From Acidovorax radicis (GTDB taxonomy: Bacteria; Pseudomonadota; Gammaproteobacteria; Burkholderiales; Burkholderiaceae_C): DNA of 64,000 nucleotides. The position numbers and the translations under genes were made by a program. Every line of letters begins with the position of its first letter. The stretch's first letter is position 1. The notes beneath the pieces are model-generated. The model was not told the DNA's origin and searched no databases. It saw only the letters and a program-made list of their open reading frames with translations. Shown piece by piece: positions 9,323 to 15,828 of this stretch. Where the stretch lies: assembly GCF_020510705.1 (NCBI RefSeq), contig NZ_CP075184.1, positions 2,852,001-2,916,000 on the forward strand. Reading direction: 5' to 3'.

Positions 9323-9814
9323 CTACGAGCCGCCCCCGATGGCATCAACAAACTCCGTGTCCAACCGCAGTTTCCGCGCGAGCGCTGACCGAACCGCCTT
9401 GAAGGCGCTCGCCGGAGTGAGTCGTCCATGGTCCACTGCCATGCTCTCCCCATCGCTGCCGATCCACTCGCCGTTGCTCATGAGTTTTACTGAGTAAAGC
9501 GGGCGCTTGTCGAGGGACGTGGAAAGCGGCTTCTCGTCGAAAAAAACCAGCCCGGCGGTGATATAGCCACCATCGCCCAGCACGTTGAAAAATTTGGCTT
9601 GGATTTCTCCGAGTGGGCTGGTGAAGCTGATAGCACTGGGTGAACTGTCGATGCTAGGCCAGTTGACGGACACTTTCTGATGCAGCAGGTGCCCTTCGGC
9701 CTGCTTCAGTAACTGCAGGAAATCCGTCTGTCGTTCAGCAGCCTGACCTAGCCCAAATTCAAAGGCTCCCGCAGCTACTGCTTTCACGGCAATATCGTCT
9801 TTTTGTGCACCCAT
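9323..9814 (-). CDS. Hypothetical protein of the integrative element
   Basis: 163 residues from the ATG at 9812-9814, chosen because GGAGGA lies just upstream; the frame is open further but the added residues look non-coding. No domain was recognised. The sequence is mixed in character: an N-terminal helix-like stretch (AAERQTDFLQLLKQAEGHLL), then a strand-rich middle (YITAGLVFFDEKPL) and a basic helix near the end (AFKAVRSALARKLRLD). There is no signal peptide or membrane segment. It is the gene nearest the distal attachment site, the cargo position in many satellites, so an accessory function is possible, but this is only positional inference. Confidence 0.6.
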   Translation of the reverse strand: MGAQKDDIAVKAVAAGAFEFGLGQAAERQTDFLQLLKQAEGHLLHQKVSVNWPSIDSSPSAISFTSPLGEIQAKFFNVLGDGGYITAGLVFFDEKPLSTSLDKRPLYSVKLMSNGEWIGSDGESMAVDHGRLTPASAFKAVRSALARKLRLDTEFVDAIGGGS

Positions 9815-10204
9815 ACATCCTCCTAAATGCCAACAGCGGCCCGTTGAATGTGGCTCTGAGGTCGGTCGCACGCACTCAGGGATTTCCCGGCTCCCACGGC
9901 CTCCAGGGTCGTCTTTTGAATTGCGGATGCGAATGTTTAGGGGACTGGCCGGTTTCCAGCCTGATCCGGTTTTTTTGACCGTCTCGCCCCCCCTTGGGTC
10001 GCCTCTATCTCGGGGGGTGCCTTCACGACGATGGCGCGTCATCCTGGGACACCGTCTTGTTCCACTCAGTGAGTTAAACGTCCAGAAAAAAGGCGTTGCG
10101 GTGCTTTCTGACGGTTCGGCGCGCACGCGAGAAATGACGTGGACAAAGAAAAAAGCAGCGCCCAAATTTTAAGGAACTGCTTTTCTGTTTACCCAGCGTG
10201 TATG
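9815..10204. other. Gap with no supported gene
   Basis: 390 bases between two minus-strand genes of the element. Frames are open in places (for example 9921-10172 on the plus strand, 83 codons) but without a ribosome site or recognisable protein character. The right part contains the terminator-like hairpin described at 10147-10184. I see no tRNA or repeat. Confidence 0.5.
10147..10184 (-). terminator. Possible terminator of the AlpA operon
   Basis: AAAAGCAG at 10151-10158 pairs with CTGCTTTT at 10077+100 (10177-10184), with an 18-base AT-rich loop. Read on the minus strand, the hairpin is followed by a T-rich run, and it lies 20 bases past the stop of the last small gene (10205). The loop is long, so strength is uncertain. 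Confidence 0.4.
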
Positions 10205-10387
10205 TCAATTCACATGGCTGATCCAGGCCCTAAGCCACCCCTGCGCGTCAACGATATCCTCTGCAATGTGCAGGATCTTCCGCCCTCGCCCGATGCAATA
10301 CACGCCGCCGCCTGGGTTGTTGCGCTCCCAAACCTGCAAGCCCGCGTAATGCGCGGCCAACTGCACGTCTTGAATGGTGATTCCCAT
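10205..10387 (-). CDS. Small hypothetical protein (60 aa), last gene of AlpA operon
   Basis: 60 residues from the ATG at 10385-10387, which overlaps the stop codon of the preceding gene (TGATG arrangement), a sign of translational coupling; a longer upstream reading would run through that gene. The sequence (MGITIQDVQLAAHYAG...) suggests a small mixed alpha/beta protein: a helix at residues 5-17, a strand GGVYCIGRG, and a C-terminal amphipathic helix. No family was recognised. Being coupled to four other small genes behind alpA suggests a role in element maintenance, excision or interaction with a helper, but nothing in the sequence identifies which. Confidence 0.6.
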   Translation of the reverse strand: MGITIQDVQLAAHYAGLQVWERNNPGGGVYCIGRGRKILHIAEDIVDAQGWLRAWISHVN

Positions 10388-10578
10388 CAGTGCACCACCA
10401 CAGGCGGAGACTCTCCGACAGCCCGTGCAACGCATTCGACCTGGGCCTCATGCATGTCCTGAGCTTCGTTGAGAAGCATGTCAACGGTTTCTGATGGCAT
10501 GCCCTCGGCCAGCAGCTTTGAACGCGCCCGTGCTCGCTCCTGTGCCTGCCAAACGCGGATTTCTTCGATTGTTTTCAC
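10387..10578 (-). CDS. Small hypothetical helical protein (63 aa)
   Basis: 63 residues, almost entirely helix-forming and charged (RVWQAQERARARSKLLAEG near the N-terminus). There is no recognised domain, membrane segment or cysteine pair. Its start overlaps the stop of the zinc-ribbon gene by 4 bases (ATGA) and its stop overlaps the start of the next gene, so it is translated as part of a coupled series. Small helical proteins in satellites often act as adaptors or modulators; no such role can be assigned here from the sequence. Confidence 0.6.
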   Translation of the reverse strand: MKTIEEIRVWQAQERARARSKLLAEGMPSETVDMLLNEAQDMHEAQVECVARAVGESPPVVVH

Positions 10579-10952
10579 GTTGTCGCCTCCGCACCGCAGT
10601 GCCGCCAGCCATCGCCGTCACCTGGCGTTTGCTGGGTCGTGCGCAAAGCAACCCAGGTGCCAGCTTGATCCGTCACGAGATTGTTCTTGGCATATAGGCG
10701 TCCGGGTTGTCGTGCGCGTTGTTCTGCGTCGTGTTGGACCTTGAGCGCATCCATGCGGCGGGCGAAGGCTTGGCGCTCTGCAGGCGTCAGCTCTCGGGTG
10801 GTCTGGCGGGTTTCCACATAGCCACAGCGAAAGCAGTGCGCCACCCCGTGCCCCGGACCCAGGACGGTCACGCCCATGGATTTGTCACGGCGATTGCAGG
10901 CGGGGCACTGGGTGCGGTGGTCGCCTTCGGGAAAGTCGTTCCAGGCGATCAT
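10575..10952 (-). CDS. Zinc-ribbon protein resembling phage primase N-terminal domain
   Basis: 125 residues. Cysteine pairs CPAC (residues 16-19) and CFRC (40-43) are spaced like the zinc ribbon that begins DnaG and phage P4-type primases, and the context (MIAWNDFP..., GVAHCFRCGYVE) resembles that domain. The primase catalytic region that would follow is absent: after residue 60 there is a charged helix and a short unrelated tail. It may be a stand-alone nucleic-acid-binding protein or the remnant of a replication gene. It overlaps its neighbours by 4 bases on both sides. Zinc binding is strongly suggested; DNA binding is inferred. Confidence 0.7.
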   Translation of the reverse strand: MIAWNDFPEGDHRTQCPACNRRDKSMGVTVLGPGHGVAHCFRCGYVETRQTTRELTPAERQAFARRMDALKVQHDAEQRARQPGRLYAKNNLVTDQAGTWVALRTTQQTPGDGDGWRHCGAEATT

Positions 10953-11161
10953 GCTGCACCGCCAATCTGCATGAGAAACGCCAGCACGTCGTGCCAGGTG
11001 GTGAAGGCGCGGGACTGGTTCCAGCGGCTTGCGGTGTACGTCACGCGGCCATCGTCTGCGCGCACTGTGCGGTGCAGGGCGTGGCCCTTCAGTGCGAATT
11101 TCGCAGCGATGGTGGCAAAGGTTTTTCCGTCGGGATCGTGCCCGGTGTGCTGGCAGCTCAT
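10949..11161 (-). CDS. Small hypothetical protein (70 aa)
   Basis: 70 residues from the ATG at 11159-11161, preferred over an ATG 24 bases upstream because it overlaps the alpA stop codon as ATGA, matching the pattern of the whole series. The sequence contains paired Cys/His near the start (MSCQHTGHD) and a basic strand-rich middle (LHRTVRADDGRVTYTASRW). No family was recognised. It lies between alpA and the zinc-ribbon gene. Function unknown. Confidence 0.6.
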   Translation of the reverse strand: MSCQHTGHDPDGKTFATIAAKFALKGHALHRTVRADDGRVTYTASRWNQSRAFTTWHDVLAFLMQIGGAA

Positions 11162-11403
11162 GCCGACACCTTGGCGCGCAGCCAATTGGTCACGTTGCCC
11201 GCAACCCAGCGGGTGCAGCGCGTGCCGTCTTTAACAGGGGCCGGGAATTTGCCCTCGGCCACCTTGCGCCGAATGGTCGATTCAGACAACCCAGTGACAG
11301 CTATTACCGTCTGGATTTTCAGGAGCGCTTCGGGAATGTGAAGCGCTTGGAGCGTCTGCGCTGGCGCTCGGGTATGACGGCTAGAAACTGTGTCGGGTTG
11401 CAT
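11158..11403 (-). CDS. AlpA-family DNA-binding regulator / excisionase-like
   Basis: 81 residues from the ATG at 11401-11403, which has GAGG about eight bases upstream; two ATGs further upstream lack such a site. Residues 30-75 read as a MerR-like winged helix of the AlpA type: IQTVIAVTGLSESTIRRKVAEGKFP, then KDGTRCTRWVAGNVTNWL. AlpA proteins in P4-like elements activate the integrase or act as recombination directionality factors. It is the first gene of five overlapping genes ending at 10205. The palindrome at 11448-11464 lies 45 bases upstream and may be its own operator. Confidence 0.8.
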   Translation of the reverse strand: MQPDTVSSRHTRAPAQTLQALHIPEALLKIQTVIAVTGLSESTIRRKVAEGKFPAPVKDGTRCTRWVAGNVTNWLRAKVSA

Positions 11404-11447
11404 CTTGCACCTCATGAATGAACATGGGTGCAATGTGCTTTTAATTT

Positions 11448-11464
11448 GCTATAAAATATATAGC
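11448..11464. promoter_or_regulatory. Perfect palindrome upstream of alpA
   Basis: GCTATA-AAATA-TATAGC is a perfect 6-5-6 inverted repeat in an AT-rich stretch between alpA and the IS-interrupted gene. Its position fits the promoter region of the AlpA operon. Autoregulation or control by another element protein is an inference. Confidence 0.45.
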
Positions 11465-12195
11465 AGCGCGCCAGCTTAGTAGTAACTCAGGCGGCTCGGT
11501 AGTTACTGCGCCTGTTCAGTAGCAGTCTTCCATTCTCGGCACCAGCGGCGGATGACCTCATCGCTTTCGAGGTTCTCAAACTTCGAACGCATATCACGGG
11601 CGAAAGCAGACGGTCCTTTGTACCTCTCGGGGTCTCGCTGCCATAGCTCCCAGCACTCTTTTACCGAAGTCTTTGCCGACTGCTTCGGATCTTTGGCTAT
11701 CCGGCCAGCCGCGCCCGCCTTCGCCATTTCCGAGCGAATAGCTTTTACGCTTGATCCACTCAAAGGCAAATCGCTTGACAGCTCCAATGCGTAGCACATG
11801 GCATAAGCCAGTTGCCCCATGGCTTCCTGCTTTTTATGCGGAAAATAATTAATCGCATTAGTAATGTGCGCAAAAAAAGCGTCGTAGCGCCACGCGAATA
11901 TTTGCTCAGAAGTCCAGCTAATTGGTTTTTCATCAAAGGCACCGAACATAAATTCGTCCGACATAACTGCCTCGCGGACTAATTCTTTCAGTCTTTTAAG
12001 CGTAAATCGCTTGCACGCAAGCGCTCTTACTGTACATACAGATTCAAATATTGGCACTTTCCAATAAAAATCATTCGATCTTGATCCCAATATAGGGTAT
12101 GCAAAGCCCTCAAAATTCACATCCATCGGCATGACGTTGAACTCAGGAATTTTCAGCCAATTATTTGGATTAGCTTGATGTTCATTCCAATTTAG

Positions 12196-13381
12196 GGATG
12201 TTCTGAACAACTCGGTTTCGCGCGTGCTACGAGACTGAGTTTTTCAGCTGGCGCAATGGAGACCGTCTTTCCTGCGGTTCCGTCTTGTTTGGTGCCCCTT
12301 GTGGGGGCCGCTTGCGCAGCCGCTGCGGCTGCACGGCTGTTTGCGGACGCACTCATGCCTGCGCCCCCAGCAATTGGTGGCGCACCATCCACAGGTTGGA
12401 CAGCGCAAACAGCGTCTTGAGCTGCAGTGTGTTCTTCTTCAATCCCCGGTAGCGCACCTTCACATATCCAAACTGCCGCTTGATCACCCTAAAGGGATGC
12501 TCCACCTTGGCCCGGATGCTTGCCTTGATCTTCTCCATCTGGTCTATGAGCGCGTCAACGAGGTTGTGCTCTTTGTCCAGCTCTTTGCGCTTGCCCGGGC
12601 GCATCGCTATGTGCCACGTCACGCCCGCCCTGGCATCCGGGCGCTTGTGAACGCCTTGATAGCCCGCGTCACCAAACCCGTCTTTTTCTTGCCCGTGCAG
12701 CAAGCTGTTGCCTTCTACAACGTCGGCCACGTTGCCCGAGGTTCCGATGACGGTGTGCACCAGTCCTGAGTCCGCGTCCACGCCAATGTGGGCCTTCATG
12801 CCAAAGTGCCATTCATTGCCCTTTTGGCTTGAGTGCATCTCTGGATCGCGCTTTCTGTCCTTGTTCTTGGTAGAGCTGGGCGCTGCGATCAACGTGGCGT
12901 CTACCGCAGTGCCCGCCTTGAGCAGCAAGCCCTGCGCTGCCAGCAGTTCGTTGACGGTGGCCAGAATCTGCTCGGCCAGCTTGTGCTTCTCCAGCCGGTG
13001 GCGAAACCTCAAAATGGTGCTCTCGTCAGGCATTCGTCCATGGGCATCAAGCCCTGCAAAATCCCGGTAGATCGGGGTGTCAAAGAGGGCTTCCTCCATC
13101 GCCAGATCCGACAAGGTAAACCACTGCTGCATGCAGTGGATGCGCAGCATGGTCTCCAGGGCAAAGGGTGGGCGGCCGTTCTTGCCCTCGGGGTAATACG
13201 GGGCAATGACATCGAGCAATGCAGCCCAGGGAACCACCCGATCCATCTGGGCCAGCAGTTCCTGTTTGCGGGTCTTCTTGGTGCTCAGGTTCAGGTCAAG
13301 GCTGCTTTGCTTCATGGCTTGCGAGGATGCCATGACTGGCCGGGGTCTATCAGACTGACCACGAGGTTTTGCAGGATTTCC
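12196..13381 (-). mobile_element. IS5-family insertion sequence, copy A
   Basis: 1186 bases flanked by direct TTAG repeats (12192-12195 and 13382-13385), matching the YTAR target of the IS5 group. The ends are GGATGTTCTGAACAAC on the left and, read inward on the minus strand, GGAAATCCTGCAAAAC on the right, an imperfect inverted repeat (about 12 of 20 positions). It encodes one transposase on the minus strand. It interrupts the unknown gene starting at 13409. Confidence 0.85.
12353..13315 (-). CDS. IS5-family transposase A
   Basis: 320 residues from the ATG at 13313-13315 (MKQSS...), the same start context as transposase B; an ATG six codons upstream is also in frame. This is a DDE transposase. 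The first Asp is in AVDATLIAAP, the second in GFGDAGYQGV, and the Glu in KVEHPFRVIKRQFGY. The N-terminal region (FALETMLRIHCMQQWFTLSD) is the usual IS5 helical domain. It catalyses cut-and-paste movement of its element. It appears full length and undamaged, so it may still be active. Confidence 0.92.
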   Translation of the reverse strand: MKQSSLDLNLSTKKTRKQELLAQMDRVVPWAALLDVIAPYYPEGKNGRPPFALETMLRIHCMQQWFTLSDLAMEEALFDTPIYRDFAGLDAHGRMPDESTILRFRHRLEKHKLAEQILATVNELLAAQGLLLKAGTAVDATLIAAPSSTKNKDRKRDPEMHSSQKGNEWHFGMKAHIGVDADSGLVHTVIGTSGNVADVVEGNSLLHGQEKDGFGDAGYQGVHKRPDARAGVTWHIAMRPGKRKELDKEHNLVDALIDQMEKIKASIRAKVEHPFRVIKRQFGYVKVRYRGLKKNTLQLKTLFALSNLWMVRHQLLGAQA

Positions 13382-13484
13382 TTAGATTTCTACCATTAAC
13401 TAGCGTCATCGCGTTCCCTCACGCTCCCTGAAAAGGTGCCAGCCCAGCCCGTCAGGGGAAACGGGTTTTCGGGGATCAGCCTAG

Positions 13485-14671
13485 GGATTCTCTGCACAAA
13501 TCCCTGCGTAATGTGCTTACGAAGGCTTGAAGCCGAGACAATAAGGCCATGAAGCAAAGCAGCCTGGGCCTGAGCAATACCACCAAGCGCACACGCAAGC
13601 GCGAGTTCCTTGATGCGATGGAGTTGGTGGTGCCCTGGGCCGAGTTGGTCTCGCTCATTGAGCCCTACGCCCCAGAGATCGGACGCCGGGGCCAGCAGCC
13701 CTTTGCGGTGCAGACCCTGCTGCGTATCCATTTCATGCAGCAGTGGTTCAAGCTTAGCGACCCAGCCATGGAAGAGGCACTGCACGACGTGCCAGCCTTT
13801 CGGGACTTTGCCGGCCTGTCTCACTGGGACGAACACATTCCCAGTGAATCGAGCATCCTGCGTTTTCGGCATCTGCTGGAGCGCCACAAACTGGCCGATC
13901 AGATCCTCGCTACGGTCAATGCCCTGCTGCAAGCCAAAGGGCTGCAACTCAAAGCAGGCACGGTGGTGGATGCCACGCTGATTGCGGCGCCGACGTCCAC
14001 CAAGAATGAAGGCAAGGCACGAGACCCCGAGATGCATCAAAGCAAGAAGGGCAACGAGTGGTACTTTGGCATGAAGGCTCACATTGGCGTGGATGCGGAT
14101 TCAGGCCTGGTGCACAGCGTGCGCGGCACCAGTGGCAATGTGAACGACGTGATAGAAGCCAACAGCCTGCTGCACGGGCAAGAAACGGATGCCTTTGGCG
14201 ATGCGGGCTACCAAGGAGTGGACAAGCGGCCCGATGCCAACAAGAACGTGCGCTGGCATGTAGCCATGCGCCCGGGGTTGCGCCGGGCTTTGGACAAAAA
14301 CAAGCCTGTGGATGCGCTGATCGACCAACTTGAACGCACCAAGGCCAGCATCCGGGCCAAGGTGGAGCACCCGTTCAGAGTGCTCAAGCAGCAGTTCGGG
14401 TACGTGAAGGTGCGCTACCGGGGGCTCATGAAGAACACGGCGCAGATCGTCACGCTGTTTGCGCTGGGCAATCTGTGGATGGCAAGGCACAAGTTGCTGG
14501 CCTGCATGGGGCAGGTGCGCGTGCAGGGGGCGTAAAGCCTCCGATATAGGGGCAATGGCCCTCGCCAAACGCCTGCTGGGTGCGCTGCGCACGCCTCATT
14601 ACTCAAAGCGAGTGCTGTTTTAGTTCAGGCATCGCTGTGACATAGCCAGAACCGATTCGTGAAGAGCTTCC
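13485..14671 (+). mobile_element. IS5-family insertion sequence, copy B
   Basis: 1187 bases flanked by direct CTAG repeats (13481-13484 and 14672-14675), again matching YTAR. The left end reads GGGATTCTCTGCACAAATC and the right end, read inward, GGAAGCTCTTCACGAATC, matching at about 14 of 20 positions with a one-base offset. It lies 104 bases from copy A in the opposite orientation, so the two transposase genes diverge. The transposases are related but clearly different elements. Confidence 0.85.
13549..14535 (+). CDS. IS5-family transposase B
   Basis: 328 residues, full length for the IS5 group. DDE residues are in VVDATLIAAP, AFGDAGYQGV and KVEHPFRVLKQQFGY. Long identical blocks are shared with transposase A (for example AHIGVDADSGLVH), but many differences are spread along the whole length, so this is a separate element and not a second copy. 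The start MKQSSLGL matches the chosen start of transposase A. It is intact, with direct repeats around the element, which suggests a fairly recent insertion. Confidence 0.92.
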   Translation: MKQSSLGLSNTTKRTRKREFLDAMELVVPWAELVSLIEPYAPEIGRRGQQPFAVQTLLRIHFMQQWFKLSDPAMEEALHDVPAFRDFAGLSHWDEHIPSESSILRFRHLLERHKLADQILATVNALLQAKGLQLKAGTVVDATLIAAPTSTKNEGKARDPEMHQSKKGNEWYFGMKAHIGVDADSGLVHSVRGTSGNVNDVIEANSLLHGQETDAFGDAGYQGVDKRPDANKNVRWHVAMRPGLRRALDKNKPVDALIDQLERTKASIRAKVEHPFRVLKQQFGYVKVRYRGLMKNTAQIVTLFALGNLWMARHKLLACMGQVRVQGA

Positions 14672-14689
14672 CTAGGGCTGGCGAATGGC

Positions 14690-15028
14690 TCATGCCCGGC
14701 GTTGTGCTTCGCGCTTTGCAATGCGCTCGCGTAGTTCTGCCAGGATGTTGTCAGCGGTAGAAAGCGGCTTCACGCTCTCGTGCAGCATCGCAAAACGCAG
14801 CATTGCTACCAGATCGGAGTCTGCAATATCGTCACGGGTCTTGGCCCTGATGGTCCGCTGTAGCGCCTGACGCACGGCACTCTCTGCATCGTGTTCCGGA
14901 GGGTAAACCGTGGGGTCATCTTTGAACGTCCCCCGCCACTGCGGTTCGTAAACAGCGGCTTTAAAGAAGCGCCGAAAGTCGCGGTTTGCTTTAAGCCTGC
15001 CGTCTCTAGGATTGTTTGCTTTGGCCAT
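14690..15028 (-). CDS. Hypothetical protein (112 aa) of the integrative element
   Basis: 112 residues with AAGGAA a few bases upstream of the ATG. It is mostly helical and charged, with a basic N-terminus (RDGRLKANRDFRRFFKAAV) and a C-terminal helix (DNILAELRERIAKREAQRRA). No family was recognised, and there is no membrane segment or signal. It follows the 172-residue gene by 11 bases on the same strand, so both are likely co-transcribed. The IS copy B lies just downstream of its stop. Function unknown; conserved small proteins near the integrase in such elements are often regulatory. Confidence 0.6.
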   Translation of the reverse strand: MAKANNPRDGRLKANRDFRRFFKAAVYEPQWRGTFKDDPTVYPPEHDAESAVRQALQRTIRAKTRDDIADSDLVAMLRFAMLHESVKPLSTADNILAELRERIAKREAQRRA

Positions 15029-15039
15029 GTCCGTTCCTT

Positions 15040-15558
15040 TCAGCGCAGGTGCAGGCGTGCTTCATCGCGCCAGCGGCCCAGCATCTTGGTGACGGTCTGG
15101 AGGTTGTCGAGCGCTCCGGCGCAGGTGGGGTGATCCTTCTTAATCCACCCTGCAGCAGCCGACACGCCCAGCTTTGCTTCATCGCGCATGGTGTCGAGGT
15201 GGCACAGGTAGGCGCTGACAACACCCAGCGCTTTGTCGAGCTCCGGGTGGGCGTTTCCGATGGCGGCCAACATGCCCTGAATCTGCTGGCGTGACACCCA
15301 GACAACCTTCACGGAGTAGTCGGTAGGCTGGCCCTGCAGGCCTAGACCGGGCTGGATGCCGCGCAAGATGGGGGGCAGCGTGTAGCCGCAAACGGTCAGC
15401 GCTTCGGCAGTGACTGTGCCAGGCCGAAGGTGGGGGTCGGTCGCTGGAGCCTTTGCATAGGGCTGGGCCAGCACTGGCACCAAGACGGTTTCGGCGTCTT
15501 TTGCCAACTTGTTCACGGAGGGTTTGCGCGGTGCGCGAGTAGACTTAGCTGTAGCCAT
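15040..15558 (-). CDS. Hypothetical protein (172 aa) of the integrative element
   Basis: 172 residues. The first 20 are Lys/Arg/Ala/Pro-rich (ATAKSTRAPRKPSVNKLAKD) and probably disordered or nucleic-acid-binding. The rest has an Ala/Leu-rich helical section (VSRQQIQGMLAAIGNAHPEL) and a basic C-terminal helix. No known domain. It is the first gene after the hairpin at 15589-15622 and probably heads an operon with the 112-residue gene. Function unknown. Confidence 0.6.
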   Translation of the reverse strand: MATAKSTRAPRKPSVNKLAKDAETVLVPVLAQPYAKAPATDPHLRPGTVTAEALTVCGYTLPPILRGIQPGLGLQGQPTDYSVKVVWVSRQQIQGMLAAIGNAHPELDKALGVVSAYLCHLDTMRDEAKLGVSAAAGWIKKDHPTCAGALDNLQTVTKMLGRWRDEARLHLR

Positions 15559-15588
15559 GGGTGATCCTATAATGATCAGTTGTGGTTA

Positions 15589-15622
15589 GAACGGCTGGGG
15601 TGTTAGCGCACCCTGGCCGTTC
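15589..15622. other. Strong 34-base hairpin between element genes
   Basis: GAACGGC (15589-15595) pairs with GCCGTTC (15616-15622). Inside, GGGTG (15598-15602) pairs with CACCC (15609-15613), leaving a six-base loop; two G-T pairs join the two arms. No T-run follows on either strand, so it is not a standard terminator. It lies between the 46-residue gene and the 172-residue gene and could be an attenuator, an mRNA-processing signal or a protein-binding site. Confidence 0.55.
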
Positions 15623-15660
15623 GCTTGTTGCCCTGCCAATACCGGCGCAGGGCTTGCCGG

Positions 15661-15801
15661 TTATCGTGACAGGGCGGCGCGTGCTGCTTTCCAGCAAGCA
15701 ATCCAGCCCAGGCGCTCATTGCGCAGACTTGCTTCGTCCCAATGCGTGTCGTAGTGACGCTCAAAAGCAAGTTGCATCGCCGCAGTTTCGGCTTCTGTCA
15801 T
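15661..15801 (-). CDS. Small hypothetical protein (46 aa) next to integrase
   Basis: 46 residues (MTEAETAAMQLAFERHYDTH...), with GGAGAA nine bases upstream of the ATG at 15799-15801 and a TAA stop at 15661. It begins 27 bases after the integrase stop on the same strand. The composition is soluble and helical with several tryptophans near the end (GWIACWKAARAALSR). No family was recognised. The ribosome site, the codon use and the tight spacing are the support for it being real. It might serve the integrase, but there is no direct evidence. Confidence 0.55.
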   Translation of the reverse strand: MTEAETAAMQLAFERHYDTHWDEASLRNERLGWIACWKAARAALSR

Positions 15802-15828
15802 TTGTCGTTCTCCTTCGTTTTCAGCTTC

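Larger units (their letters stand above)
11503..13409 (-). pseudogene. Unknown gene interrupted at codon 9 by an IS5-family element
   Basis: The body (11503-12195) encodes about 230 residues with no recognised domain, rich in aromatic and charged residues (NPNNWLKIPEFNV near the start, WELWQRDPERYKGPS near 170). Removing the insertion sequence at 12196-13381 and one copy of its TTAG duplication joins this body in frame to nine codons at 13383-13409 (MTLVNGRNL), which begin with ATG and have GAGGG eight bases upstream. So the gene was intact before the insertion. A TTG at 12208-12210, inside the IS end, might restart translation weakly. The segment is AT-rich compared with its surroundings, consistent with foreign origin. 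Confidence 0.8.

Noticed and set aside
9069..9497. 142-codon plus-strand frame across the left attachment site
   Set aside because: It overlaps the candidate attachment site and the end of a better-supported minus-strand gene; low protein character.
12208..12210. TTG as the real start of the 235-residue frame at 11503
   Set aside because: The TTG lies inside the IS end; the joined reading with ATG at 13407-13409 and a proper ribosome site explains the gene better.
12192..12392. 66-codon minus-strand frame at the IS copy A left end
   Set aside because: It lies mostly in the non-coding end of the IS, spans its boundary and is Ala-rich with no ribosome site.
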